Source: Prevotella sp. UBA2746 (lineage in GTDB: Bacteria > Bacteroidota > Bacteroidia > Bacteroidales > Bacteroidaceae). From it: 23,893 nt of DNA. Positions 1-7,248 of the stretch are shown here, one piece after another. Each line of letters starts with the position of its first letter. Within the stretch, counting starts at the first letter, position 1. The notes under the pieces are model-generated. The model saw only the letters and a program-made list of their open reading frames with translations, did not search any database and was not told where the DNA came from. The DNA lies in assembly GCA_002353555.1 (NCBI GenBank), contig DEJO01000035.1:1-23893 (forward strand). The letters run 5' to 3'. The position numbers and the translations under genes are program-made.

Positions 1-98
1 ACAAAAAGCCTTTGTTTCGCACGTATATAGCAATCCTTATAGCCTTGTGTTTTCCATTCGCGGATAATTCTTCGCTCATTGCTTTCTATCTGTATCAC
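1..98 (-). CDS. Possible start of a downstream gene (runs off the left edge)
   Basis: A minus-strand reading frame begins with GTG at 98, overlapping the stop codon of the LTA-synthase-like gene in a GTGA arrangement. It stays open for 32 codons to the window edge (peptide begins roughly IQIESNERRIIREW). The four-base overlap suggests translational coupling. A second open frame starting at an ATG near 79 is also possible. I do not recognise the protein and only its N-terminus is present, so no function is proposed. Confidence 0.3.
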   Translation of the reverse strand, partial: MIQIESNERRIIREWKTQGYKDCYIRAKQRLF

Positions 99-2368
99 GG
101 CACCAGCTGGTCGTTGAGCATGCGGTCCATGTAGGACTGGATGACGGCTTTCAGTTCGCGTTCCATCTGTTGTTGAAGGGGAACACTGTGGCCGCCGACC
201 TGCACTTGCGGGTTTTCCTTGCCCAAGAGGTTGTGGCGCATGGCTTGGTCGGACAGGCGGTAGAGGGCGCGCGTCTTCTGACCGTCGAACTGCAGGACGT
301 AGCCGTACTTGACGTATTGGTAGATGCCGTTGATCTCGCTTACTGCCCAGGTGTCGTCAGCCGGTGTGCTGAACAGGTCTATGCCGAACGCCACGTAGGG
401 CTTGTCGTAGCCCAGGTAGCCCAGTATGGTGGGCATGATGTCGATGTGCTGTGCCACGGCGTCGCGCATGCCGGGTTGCAGCTCGCCGCTGGGGTCGTAG
501 AAGACGACAGGCGAACAGAACACGCCGATGTCCGACTTGTATTCGTCGTGTTCGCGCATGTTAGTGTGGTCGCTGGTGAGGACGAAGATGGTGTTCTTGA
601 ACCACGGCTGCCGTCGCGCGGTGTTGAAGAACTGGCGCAAGGCGTTGTCGGTGTAGCCGATGCACTTGTGTATGGGCATGGTGCCTTCAGGGAACTTGCC
701 CTCGTACTTCTCAGGAATGCGGAAGGGATGGTGACTGGATGCGGTGAAGACGGTAGTGAGGAAGGGCTGCCGCATCTCCGTCATCTTCAGTGCGAAGTAT
801 TGCAGGAACGGCTCGTCCCAGATGGCCCAGTAGCCGTCGAAGTCGTTGTCGGCATCGAAGCGCTTGTCTTGGTCGAACTCCTCACGGCCGTAGTATGCCT
901 GATAGCCGATGCTGTTGGCAAAGCCGTTGAAGCCCATACTGCCGTCGCGGGCGCCGTGGAAGAAAGCTGTCTGGTAGCCTTCATCCTTCAGGCAGCTCGC
1001 CATGCTGTTCAGGCGGTTCATGGCTTGCGGGGTGAGCACGAAGGGCTTGATGAAGCGCGGTATGGCACAGAGGACAGACGGCATGCCGTCGATGCTCTGC
1101 TGGCTGTTGCAGAACGAGTAGCGGAAGGTGACGGAGTGCTGCATCAGCGAGTCGACGAACGGCGTATATCCCTTGTACTTCTCGCCCAGCACCTCCTTGT
1201 TGAAGCCCCCGATATACTCCCTGCCGAAGCTCTCGACGATGAGGATGACCACGTTCTTGCGGTGGGAGCCCACCCCCGCCCCCTCCCTGGGGAGGGGAGT
1301 AGTAACGGCATCTCCTTCTGTAGAGGCTCCCCTCCCCAGGGAGGGGGTGGGCCTATGCAGCGGAGAGTAGATGCGTTCCAACTCTGCTTTGTCGGGATAG
1401 TAGCCGGGGTCGTAGAAGACGCTCTTGCCGATGGTGCGCAACATGGTGAACGGTGTGTTGAGGATGAGTGCTGCCTCCTGCGGCCGTTCGGTGTACTGGT
1501 TGGCATTGCTCACGGCGGTGGGACGTATGTCGCGGTGGCGCCAACCGCCTATTGGGGCAGTGGCAACCAGTAGAAGGGCAAGAAGGAGTAAGAGGAGTCT
1601 CACCCCCGACCCCTCTCGCAAGGAGAGGGGAGTATATAGTTTTTTCAATGCAGAGAAATCAAGGCGAGTAACCACTCCCCTCTCCCTGCGAGAGGGGCCG
1701 GGGGTGAGGCTTACATATAGAAGAGGTATAGCCAACAGGTACTGGTACCAGTGGTTGAGGTAGCCGCCGCGGATGCCGCTGACCGTCATGAGCGCAACGA
1801 CGACGAGTGAGAGCACCTGCAAGAGGTAATACCTGCCCAACGGCTGTCGCTTGATGTCGATGCGGGGCATGAAGTAAAGCTTCCACAAGCCCCAGACAAC
1901 AATGGCGGCAAGCAACACGAAGTACCAGTGGCGCAGGATTTCCACGCCGAAGATGCTCATCAGGTTGTCTTCGTTGCTGAATTCGTCGAAGACCGACGTG
2001 GTCGTGCGCTTCAGGGTGAACTTGAAGTAGACGGCATCAGCCAGGTTGACCGCCAAAGCCAGCGTGTTGACCACGATGAAGAGCCACTTGCACACCTTCT
2101 GGTACGAATGGTTTTCCTTCCAGTGCAGGGGGAAGGCAATCATCACGATCCACAGGACGTTGGTATAGAGAATGCCTGGCGTGTCGAGGAAAAGGCTTCC
2201 GTAGAACAACTTCCCCATGTAGCCGCCCGTGAGGATGTGCTTGAAGTACTCGTAGTTCTCCAGGAAATAGGCCGTGCGCGCGATGAAATACGAGACATAT
2301 ACCAGGAAAAGATTCCACCCGATAGCCATCAGCGGCGACATCACCGACTTTTTTAGTTCATAGTTCAT
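95..2368 (-). CDS. LTA synthase family protein (sulfatase/phosphoglycerol transferase-like membrane enzyme)
   Basis: This is a membrane-anchored alkaline-phosphatase-superfamily enzyme of the LtaS/MdoB/EptA type, expected to transfer a phospho-alcohol group onto an envelope glycan or lipid on the outer face of the inner membrane. About five hydrophobic segments fill residues 10-202. The catalytic domain shows the usual metal and nucleophile positions: E379 in VESFG, a serine nucleophile S425 in QQSIDG (Ser in place of the Gram-positive Thr), and D600-H601 in TSDHT. Two palindromic repeat doublets are read through in frame, at about residues 221-257 and 340-367. The stretch 203-275 between IRGG and GGWRHR looks like an added segment. 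The first codons (MNYELK) fall in a heptamer repeat, so Met10 at 2341 is an alternative start. The exact substrate is unknown. Confidence 0.88.
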   Translation of the reverse strand: MNYELKKSVMSPLMAIGWNLFLVYVSYFIARTAYFLENYEYFKHILTGGYMGKLFYGSLFLDTPGILYTNVLWIVMIAFPLHWKENHSYQKVCKWLFIVVNTLALAVNLADAVYFKFTLKRTTTSVFDEFSNEDNLMSIFGVEILRHWYFVLLAAIVVWGLWKLYFMPRIDIKRQPLGRYYLLQVLSLVVVALMTVSGIRGGYLNHWYQYLLAIPLLYVSLTPGPSRRERGVVTRLDFSALKKLYTPLSLREGSGVRLLLLLLALLLVATAPIGGWRHRDIRPTAVSNANQYTERPQEAALILNTPFTMLRTIGKSVFYDPGYYPDKAELERIYSPLHRPTPSLGRGASTEGDAVTTPLPREGAGVGSHRKNVVILIVESFGREYIGGFNKEVLGEKYKGYTPFVDSLMQHSVTFRYSFCNSQQSIDGMPSVLCAIPRFIKPFVLTPQAMNRLNSMASCLKDEGYQTAFFHGARDGSMGFNGFANSIGYQAYYGREEFDQDKRFDADNDFDGYWAIWDEPFLQYFALKMTEMRQPFLTTVFTASSHHPFRIPEKYEGKFPEGTMPIHKCIGYTDNALRQFFNTARRQPWFKNTIFVLTSDHTNMREHDEYKSDIGVFCSPVVFYDPSGELQPGMRDAVAQHIDIMPTILGYLGYDKPYVAFGIDLFSTPADDTWAVSEINGIYQYVKYGYVLQFDGQKTRALYRLSDQAMRHNLLGKENPQVQVGGHSVPLQQQMERELKAVIQSYMDRMLNDQLVP
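1268..1352. repeat. Palindromic repeat doublet A, inside the LTA synthase gene
   Basis: Two inverted copies of a GC-rich element lie at 1268-1299 and 1327-1352, separated by 27 bases. The core CCCCTCCCTGGGGAGGGG (1280-1297) is itself a hairpin with 8-bp arms and a 2-base loop. The doublet resembles the REPIN arrangement of inverted REP pairs. It is translated in frame as about 28 residues rich in Pro, Gly and Arg, just before the catalytic VESFG motif. Confidence 0.85.
1599..1708. repeat. Palindromic repeat doublet B, inside the LTA synthase gene
   Basis: Arms of 35 bases at 1599-1633 and 1674-1708 are inverted copies with two mismatches, separated by 40 bases. Each arm contains a hairpin, CCCCTCTC pairing with GAGAGGGG around a 5-base loop (1610-1630 and 1677-1697). 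Compared with doublet A, the seventh arm base and its partner have changed together, so pairing is kept. It is read through in frame as about 37 residues between two hydrophobic stretches. Confidence 0.88.
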
Positions 2369-2400
2369 AATTCATAGTTCATAGTTATCAATTCACTATT
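2356..2400. repeat. Heptamer repeat array
   Basis: A period-7 array (AGTTCAT, AGTTCAT, AATTCAT, AGTTCAT, AGTTATC, AATTCAC, TATTCAC) covers the 5' leader and the first codons of the minus-strand LTA-synthase-like gene. It belongs to the same family as arrays near 2466, 7181, 9751 and 23875. Confidence 0.7.
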
Positions 2401-2402
2401 CA

Positions 2403-2425
2403 CACCCCCTTTAGGGGGCGGGGGC
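2403..2425. repeat. Small GC-rich palindrome
   Basis: CCCCCTTTAGGGGG followed by CGGGGG forms a perfect 5-bp-arm hairpin in the intergenic leader of the LTA-synthase-like gene. It is similar in style to the larger palindromic elements of this window but not clearly the same family. Confidence 0.5.
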
Positions 2426-2448
2426 TTTCAATTATCAATTTGCGGCAG

Positions 2449-2456
2449 CAAAGGTA
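2449..2456 (-). promoter_or_regulatory. Bacteroidota -7 promoter element (TACCTTTG) for the LTA-synthase-like gene
   Basis: On the minus strand this reads TACCTTTG, a perfect match to TAnnTTTG. It is the outer element of a divergent promoter cassette whose plus-strand partner is at 2535-2542. A transcript would start near 2442 and carry a leader of about 75 bases containing the palindrome and heptamer array. Confidence 0.6.
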
Positions 2457-2465
2457 CTGATTTTT

Positions 2466-2529
2466 TAATTGATAATTGACAAAGGACGATGGATAATTAT
2501 GAACTATGAACTATGAACTATGAACTAAA
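2466..2529. repeat. Heptamer repeat array between divergent promoters
   Basis: A degenerate period-7 array (for example ATTGATA, ATTGACA, ATGGATA) ends in four perfect TATGAAC-type units. The last part, 2498-2542 including the promoter element, is identical over 45 bases to 7212-7256. Confidence 0.75.
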
Positions 2530-2534
2530 AGTAT

Positions 2535-2542
2535 TACCTTTG
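2535..2542 (+). promoter_or_regulatory. -7 promoter element (TACCTTTG) for the acyltransferase gene
   Basis: This is a perfect TAnnTTTG match only four bases before the ATG at 2547. Transcription starting the usual few bases downstream would give a leaderless or nearly leaderless mRNA. Confidence 0.6.
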
Positions 2543-2546
2543 CAGC

Positions 2547-3479
2547 ATGAAAATACTGTATCATATCCTTTATGGCATCTGGTATCTGCTGTCGCTGATG
2601 CCCCTGCGCGTACATTATGTCATTTCCGACGGCCTATATCTGATCGTGGGCAAGCTGATGAAGTATCGCCATAAGGTTATCTGGAAGAACCTGACGGCAT
2701 CGTTCCCGGAGAAGAGCGAGGCAGAGCTGCGCGAGATTGAGCGCAAGTTCCACCACTGGTTCTGCGACTATATCGTTGAGACGGTGAAGATGTTCTCCAT
2801 GTCTGAAAGACAGATGCGCCGCCGCATGGTCTTCGACGGCATAGAAGAACTGAACGACGACCTCCGCAAAGGGCGCAGCGTCACCATCATGCTCGGCCAC
2901 TACTGCAACTGGGAGTGGGTGGCATCGCTGCAGCTGAGCATCATTGACAAGGGAAAGACGGCACAACTCTACCATCCGATAGAGAACCCCATCATCGACA
3001 AACTGTTCCTGCACTCGCGCGGGCGATACGGCTCTACCTCCATCGAGATGAAAGAAGCCTTCAAGACGTTGGTTGACTGGCAGAAAGCAGGCATACAACC
3101 CGTCACCGGCTTCATTGCCGACCAGTCGCCAGGGTATAGCAGCATGCATTACTGGCCGCAGTTCCTCAACCACCAGACACCTGCCTACACCGGTGGCGAA
3201 CGCATAGCCCGCATCATGGACACGGTGGTCTACTACTTTGACATGTATCGTCCGCGTCGCGGCTATTATGTTGCCAAGGTCATCAAGATGTGCGACCAAC
3301 CCAAGAAGGAGCCGAAGTTTGCCATCACCGAGCAATACTACCGGCTCTTGGAGAACAGCATCAAGCGGTCGCCGGAGTTCTGGCTGTGGAGCCATAACCG
3401 CTGGAAGCGTACCTGGAAGGACTTTGTGGAGTGCTATCCCGATGAAACCGAGCGAAAACGCATCCTGAACAAACTTTAG
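2547..3479 (+). CDS. Lipid A biosynthesis (LpxL/LpxM/HtrB-type) lysophospholipid acyltransferase
   Basis: This 310-residue protein matches the late lipid A acyltransferase family, which adds secondary acyl chains to lipid A at the inner membrane. The N-terminus (about residues 5-35) is hydrophobic and would be the membrane anchor. The signature HX4E is present as H118-YCNW-E123 in the segment LGHYCNWEW. The C-terminal part, with SPEFWLWSHNRWK near residue 275-290, is also typical of the family, and the length is normal. It is followed after four bases by the GT6 gene, so the two are probably cotranscribed from the promoter at 2535. Confidence 0.9.
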   Translation: MKILYHILYGIWYLLSLMPLRVHYVISDGLYLIVGKLMKYRHKVIWKNLTASFPEKSEAELREIERKFHHWFCDYIVETVKMFSMSERQMRRRMVFDGIEELNDDLRKGRSVTIMLGHYCNWEWVASLQLSIIDKGKTAQLYHPIENPIIDKLFLHSRGRYGSTSIEMKEAFKTLVDWQKAGIQPVTGFIADQSPGYSSMHYWPQFLNHQTPAYTGGERIARIMDTVVYYFDMYRPRRGYYVAKVIKMCDQPKKEPKFAITEQYYRLLENSIKRSPEFWLWSHNRWKRTWKDFVECYPDETERKRILNKL

Positions 3480-3483
3480 AGAA

Positions 3484-4260
3484 ATGAAAAAGATAGGAAT
3501 TTTATACGTCGGAATAGGAGAATATATCCGGTTTTGGGACGGCTTCTACAAGTCGTGTGAGCAGTATTTCTGTACCGATTGCGACAAACACTACTACGTG
3601 GTGACCGACCAGCAGCTGGAATTGCCCGAACGGGTGACCGTTATTCCGCAGGCAGACCTCGGCTGGCCGGGTAACACGTCGTTCCGCTTCCTCTTTTTCT
3701 TGCGTGCCAAGGAGCAACTGAAGCACTACGACTACCTGATTATGCTGAACGGTAATACCCGCTTTAAGGAGCCGGTAACGGTAGATGAAGTCTTTCCGGG
3801 TAAGGAAGATGGCGGCTTGGTGGCATTGACATGGAAGACAAAAGAAGAAAACCCTGACGACTTTCCTTTTGAACGACGGGCTGAATCGGCAGCATTTGTG
3901 CCTTATGGAACAAAGCAACTCTATGTGCAAGGAGGCTTTCACGGAGGGTTTGCAGCCGATTATCTGGAGGCGTTGGAGGAGTGTCACCGCCTGACGATGG
4001 CTGATTTCAATCGCGGCATCATCGCTGTCAACCACGACGAGTCGGTTATCAACAAGTACATGCAGGGCAAGAAGTTCAAGTTGCTGGATTCCACCTACGG
4101 CAGGCCGTCGCAACGCGACAAGCAGCACACGGCAAAGATTGTGTTTCAACGCAAGGAAGACATACTCGGACGCAGTTGGTTGCGCCATTACAAGAGCCGA
4201 AAGCACACCAACACATGGTTGCGCAAGCTGCTGCGCAGGTTGGGATTGGTGAGTGACTGA
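3484..4260 (+). CDS. Glycosyltransferase family 6 (ABO blood-group transferase-like)
   Basis: This 258-residue protein has GT6 landmarks, the family of mammalian blood-group A/B and alpha-1,3-galactosyl enzymes. They are YFCTDCDKHYYVVTD (about residues 28-42), LGWPGNTSFRF, QGGFHGG, and HDESVINKYM near residue 182. The metal-binding DXD of the animal enzymes is replaced by N89-G90-N91; bacterial GT6 proteins are known for an NXN in this place. The family adds Gal or GalNAc in alpha-1,3 linkage, usually to an acceptor carrying an alpha-1,2 fucose. The next gene, on the opposite strand, is a GT11-like fucosyltransferase, which could make that acceptor. The donor sugar cannot be decided from sequence. 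Confidence 0.88.
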   Translation: MKKIGILYVGIGEYIRFWDGFYKSCEQYFCTDCDKHYYVVTDQQLELPERVTVIPQADLGWPGNTSFRFLFFLRAKEQLKHYDYLIMLNGNTRFKEPVTVDEVFPGKEDGGLVALTWKTKEENPDDFPFERRAESAAFVPYGTKQLYVQGGFHGGFAADYLEALEECHRLTMADFNRGIIAVNHDESVINKYMQGKKFKLLDSTYGRPSQRDKQHTAKIVFQRKEDILGRSWLRHYKSRKHTNTWLRKLLRRLGLVSD

Positions 4261-5118
4261 TCAGATGATGTGCCTGAAAAGGTAGTCAAAATGTCCAAAG
4301 GAGGCAGGCAACAGCGGGGAGTTGATGTCCGTCAGCCAGCAGAGAGGAACATCCCGGTACATGGAAGCCACAAGGGAGAAGGTGCTGGGAGGTCCTATCA
4401 GATAGTCGCATTGGGAGAGCAGGCAAAGGTCTTCACCCGGATTGCCGTCGGGGAAGATGATATGAAGCCCACCCCCGACCCCTCCCTGGGGAGGGGAGAC
4501 TGGAGCTGAAGGGGCGAGTTTGCGGCGGTAATAGCCTTTGTCTAATTTCGGGTCGTTGCCGCAGATGTAGATGGCAACAGGCTGTTCCGGATGCAAAGCG
4601 ATGAACTGTTGGATGACCTTCACATACTGTTCGTCTGAATAGAAGAACTTGCCGCCGTTGAATGTCTTGTAGTCTCCGCGGCGAATATGTATTCCTAAAC
4701 GCAGCACACCTTCCTGCTCACCATTCATCTTTGCTGCTACCGATGCCTGTACTTCGGGTAGGAACGTGAAGAGTTGGAGTATTTCCTGCTTGTATTTCAG
4801 AAACAAGTCGTAGTAGCGAACGTACCATCCTTCTGCCATGACAAACCGGTGAGTGAGCATCAGGTGTTCCTGTTGGTCGGTGGGAGCGTCCTCTTCGTCG
4901 AAGCTTGCCGTGGGGATGAGCTTCAGCTTTGCCGCATACTTGGCAAAGGCGTATGTCAGGAAGTTGTGGCGGCGGGTGTGGCAGATGTTGAAGTATTGGT
5001 ATTTGTAGGCAAAGCGCATGGACATCGTCTCTCGCCCATGCTCCCTGCCCCAGGCATACAGGTGCCCGTATTGCAGGATGTTGTTGCACATCTGCCCTTT
5101 GTCGTGTACGAATATCAT
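4261..5118 (-). CDS. GT11-like alpha-1,2-fucosyltransferase
   Basis: The motif HIRRGDY at residues 144-150 is the GDP-fucose-binding motif shared by GT11 and related fucosyltransferases. The C-terminal FPDGNPGEDLCLLSQCDYLIGPPSTFSLVASMY is typical of bacterial GT11-like proteins. The N-terminal KGQMCNNIL replaces the usual GGLGNQMFQY, so a neighbouring fucosyltransferase family is possible. A single copy of the palindromic element is read through at about residues 208-218 (PPQGGVGGG), just before the conserved FPDGNPGED block. Its stop codon abuts the GT6 stop codon with no gap. It probably acts with the GT6 enzyme on a surface glycan. Expression would come from the promoter at 5374, through the ATPase remnant. 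Confidence 0.75.
   Translation of the reverse strand: MIFVHDKGQMCNNILQYGHLYAWGREHGRETMSMRFAYKYQYFNICHTRRHNFLTYAFAKYAAKLKLIPTASFDEEDAPTDQQEHLMLTHRFVMAEGWYVRYYDLFLKYKQEILQLFTFLPEVQASVAAKMNGEQEGVLRLGIHIRRGDYKTFNGGKFFYSDEQYVKVIQQFIALHPEQPVAIYICGNDPKLDKGYYRRKLAPSAPVSPPQGGVGGGLHIIFPDGNPGEDLCLLSQCDYLIGPPSTFSLVASMYRDVPLCWLTDINSPLLPASFGHFDYLFRHII
4467..4498. repeat. Single palindromic element inside the fucosyltransferase gene
   Basis: These 32 bases match the left arm of doublet A at every position except one (a GA for a GC), and contain the same 18-base hairpin core. It is a singlet; no inverted partner lies nearby. It adds about 11 codons without breaking the frame. Confidence 0.85.
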
Positions 5119-5134
5119 ATCATTACGTTTTTAG

Positions 5135-5370
5135 TTACATGTCTTCCATGCTGATCCCCTTGATGTTTAACCGATATCGTTTATATTGTCCTGTGGTTTG
5201 TAGAAACGTTTCGGCCTTTTGGTGGAGTGTTTGCAGGTCTAAATCCTTTTCTTGCCGTTTCACTTCATAGATATCAACCTGTTTTTCCAGGTCATCAGCA
5301 GCAATAATGTCTATTTCGTTTTCTCCTTTTATTAGCGAAACGGTTGTTTCCGAAACGGCTGTTTCGGATG
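5135..5370 (-). pseudogene. C-terminal remnant of a DUF234-type AAA ATPase
   Basis: A minus-strand frame of about 78 codons ends at TAA (5137-5135) and contains GENEIDIIAADDLEKQ, an EVKRQ block, LQTLHQKAETFLQTTG, and the end SMEDM. This is the recognisable C-terminal (PD-(D/E)XK-like, DUF234) tail of a widespread family of prokaryotic AAA ATPases. No start codon, P-loop or other ATPase part is present. The upstream end runs into a 15-base tandem repeat (about 5334-5368) that encodes SET-A/T-VS units. The fragment lies between a promoter-like element and the fucosyltransferase gene, so it is transcribed leader sequence rather than a gene. The assignment rests on memory of the family tail. Confidence 0.6.
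5334..5368. repeat. 15-base tandem and palindromic repeat
   Basis: Two copies of a 15-base unit (GAAACGGTTGTTTCC and GAAACGGCTGTTTCG) lie in tandem. Each is itself near-palindromic (GAAAC pairing with GTTTC). They sit between the promoter element at 5374 and the ATPase remnant. Confidence 0.55.
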
Positions 5371-5373
5371 CTG

Positions 5374-5381
5374 CAAAGATA
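5374..5381 (-). promoter_or_regulatory. -7 promoter element (TATCTTTG) upstream of the fucosyltransferase
   Basis: The minus strand reads TATCTTTG, a perfect TAnnTTTG, followed by GCAGCAT as in the acyltransferase promoter. The only intact gene downstream on this strand is the fucosyltransferase, about 255 bases away, with the ATPase remnant as leader. Confidence 0.45.
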
Positions 5382-5413
5382 CGATTAAACGAGTAAAGTA
5401 CAAAGGTTTTTAT

Positions 5414-6202
5414 CTATTTTTTGCGCTCTTCCATGAGTTTTGCTTTCCGTTCCTCCATGAGCTTGGCAACGATGGTGAACTGGTACATGCCGTCTAAGGC
5501 GGCGTGGATGAGGCCGGGTATGCCGTCGAGGAAGCCGCGCTTCAGCACGTAAGACTTGAAGAAGCGGAAGAGCGGTTTGCCGATGAGCGCTCCGATGCCA
5601 TAGTGCTTGTGGCGGCGCCGCGGCACCTCGTAGTCACTATAGGTGTTGTTCTTGCGCAGGATGTCAGCCACGCTGTCGTTGGCAAGGTGCTCGAAAGCCA
5701 GTTCCTTATGGTTTCGGGGTATGCACTCAACCCTGCCTTCGACTACAGGAGAGGTGTGGATGACGGGTGGCCAGTGAGTCACCGCCTTGCGGAAGAAGCG
5801 CAGGATGTAGTCGGGATAGCAACTGTGCATGAAGCGTCCCATGAAGTAGTTCTTGCGTGGGATGGCAATACCGTCAGGACAACCGGCTTCCTGGATGCGC
5901 CGGTAGAGGTAGTTGCGCAGGTCGGCGGGCACAATCTCGTCGGCATCGACGACCAGCACCCACTCGAACGAAGCCTGTTCGATGGCAAACTGGCGGGCTG
6001 GTTCCACGATGGAAACGCCGTTCTTGGGAAAGGTGACGATGCGGCAACCCTCCTGGCGGGCTATCTCTAAGGTGGTGTCGGTGCTCTCCATGTCGCAGAT
6101 AAGCACCTCGTCGAAGTCCTTCACCGATGCGAGGACTGCCTTCAGATGCTTCTCGGCATTGTAGGTGTTGATGACAACAGATATCTTCCTTGCTGCTTCC
6201 AT
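5414..6202 (-). CDS. Family 2 glycosyltransferase (LPS core type)
   Basis: This is a 262-residue GT-A fold glycosyltransferase of family 2, similar to the WaaE/KdtX group that adds a sugar to LPS inner core from a nucleotide-sugar on the cytosolic face of the membrane. The start reads ISVVINTYNAEKHL, typical for the family. CDMESTDTT (about residues 36-44) and the metal-binding D86-A-D88 in VVDADEIVP follow. The C-terminus carries two copies of a 7-residue unit (AKLMEER), a small tandem duplication of no obvious function. It lies 12 bases after the GtrB-like gene on the same strand, so the two form an operon. The exact sugar is not predictable. Confidence 0.88.
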   Translation of the reverse strand: MEAARKISVVINTYNAEKHLKAVLASVKDFDEVLICDMESTDTTLEIARQEGCRIVTFPKNGVSIVEPARQFAIEQASFEWVLVVDADEIVPADLRNYLYRRIQEAGCPDGIAIPRKNYFMGRFMHSCYPDYILRFFRKAVTHWPPVIHTSPVVEGRVECIPRNHKELAFEHLANDSVADILRKNNTYSDYEVPRRRHKHYGIGALIGKPLFRFFKSYVLKRGFLDGIPGLIHAALDGMYQFTIVAKLMEERKAKLMEERKK

Positions 6203-6214
6203 GCCCGATATGCG

Positions 6215-7141
6215 TTATGAGAAGTTCAGTTTCTCGTCGATGATATACGACGGCCGGTGTTTTACTTCGTCGAAGATGTTGCCGATATAGACGGCAATGA
6301 TGCCCATGATGGAAATCATAATGCCGGCGATGACCCACATGGAGACGAACAACGTGGTCCATCCGCTGACGTCTATGCCGGTGATGAGCGTCTTCACGAC
6401 GAGGAAGATGGCAACGCAGATGGCGATGAGGGTGACGATGAATCCGAAATAGGCGATGAGCCGCAGCGACTTGGTCGAGAAGGCTACGGCTGTGGTGACG
6501 GCAAGGTTGATGCGCTTGCTGATGGAGTAGGACGACTCTTTGCCGTCGGTTCGTTCGTTGTGGCTGACAACGATTTTCGTAGTCTTGAAGCCCACCCACT
6601 GGTTCATGAGCGGATAGTAGCGTCGGAAGTCGCCCATCTGCGCCATGGCATCGACCACCTTGCGGCGGTAGATGGCGAACTCTGCAAGCGACTCGTCCTG
6701 CCGGGTGTCGGTAAGGAAACCCATCAGCTTGTTGAAGACGTGCGACCCTTGTGTCATGAAGAAGTTGTCGGGACGGTTCTGGCGGCTGGCAAAAACGATG
6801 TCGTAGCCTTCACGAGCCTTCTCGTAGAGGTCCTTGATCTGTGCCGGCGGGTTCTGCAGGTCACAGTCGAGCGTCACCACGTAGTCGCCGGTGGAGAGGT
6901 CGAAGCCGGCGTTCAGCGCATACTGCTGTCCGAAGTTGCGGCTCAGGAACACACCCTTCACGCGCTTGTTCTTCTGGCAGATGTCGGTAATGATGTCGCG
7001 GCTGTTGTCCGGGCTGTGGTCTTCGACGAGGATAATCTCGTAGTCATCCGTCAGTTTGCTTACCGTTTCTTCTATTTGGCGCACCAGTTCGCGCAAGAGC
7101 GTAGGTGCACCGTAACAAGGACTGATAACAGATATTTCCAT
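6215..7141 (-). CDS. Polyprenyl-phosphate glycosyltransferase (GtrB/DPM1-like, GT2)
   Basis: This 308-residue membrane GT2 enzyme is of the family that moves glucose, mannose or a similar sugar onto undecaprenyl phosphate. The N-terminal domain shows ISVISPCYGAPTLL, VEDHSPDNS at about 39-47, and the D92-C-D94 motif in TLDCDLQNPP. Two C-terminal membrane helices (about residues 218-243 and 258-283) are typical of GtrB. An upstream ATG at 7165 would overlap the promoter element at 7163-7170, so the Met at 7141 is chosen. It is divergent from a GT87 membrane glycosyltransferase, a class that uses polyprenyl-phosphate sugars, so this enzyme may supply its donor. Confidence 0.9.
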   Translation of the reverse strand: MEISVISPCYGAPTLLRELVRQIEETVSKLTDDYEIILVEDHSPDNSRDIITDICQKNKRVKGVFLSRNFGQQYALNAGFDLSTGDYVVTLDCDLQNPPAQIKDLYEKAREGYDIVFASRQNRPDNFFMTQGSHVFNKLMGFLTDTRQDESLAEFAIYRRKVVDAMAQMGDFRRYYPLMNQWVGFKTTKIVVSHNERTDGKESSYSISKRINLAVTTAVAFSTKSLRLIAYFGFIVTLIAICVAIFLVVKTLITGIDVSGWTTLFVSMWVIAGIMISIMGIIAVYIGNIFDEVKHRPSYIIDEKLNFS

Positions 7142-7162
7142 CTTGTTGCTTTGTATTTTCGG

Positions 7163-7170
7163 CAAAGGTA
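7163..7170 (-). promoter_or_regulatory. -7 promoter element (TACCTTTG) for the two GT2 genes
   Basis: The minus-strand TACCTTTG lies 22 bases before the ATG at 7141, leaving a leader of about 15 bases. It pairs with the plus-strand element at 7249-7256 in a divergent cassette. Confidence 0.6.
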
Positions 7171-7180
7171 GTGATTTTTA

Positions 7181-7244
7181 ATGGATAATTGGCAATTGAC
7201 AATGGATAATTTATGAACTATGAACTATGAACTATGAACTAAAA
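7181..7244. repeat. Heptamer repeat array between divergent promoters (second copy)
   Basis: A degenerate period-7 array (ATGGATA, ATTGGCA, ATTGACA, ATGGATA) ends in four TATGAAC-type units. It is the counterpart of the array at 2466-2529. Confidence 0.75.
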
Positions 7245-7248
7245 GTAT

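Noticed and set aside
170..1573. A 467-codon plus-strand open frame opposite the LTA-synthase-like gene
   Set aside because: It lies antisense to a gene with clear catalytic motifs and has no recognisable domain; it is a shadow of codon bias.
1268..1708. CRISPR array from the repeated GC-rich units
   Set aside because: The copies are inverted, irregularly spaced, and translated in frame; no array or cas gene is present.
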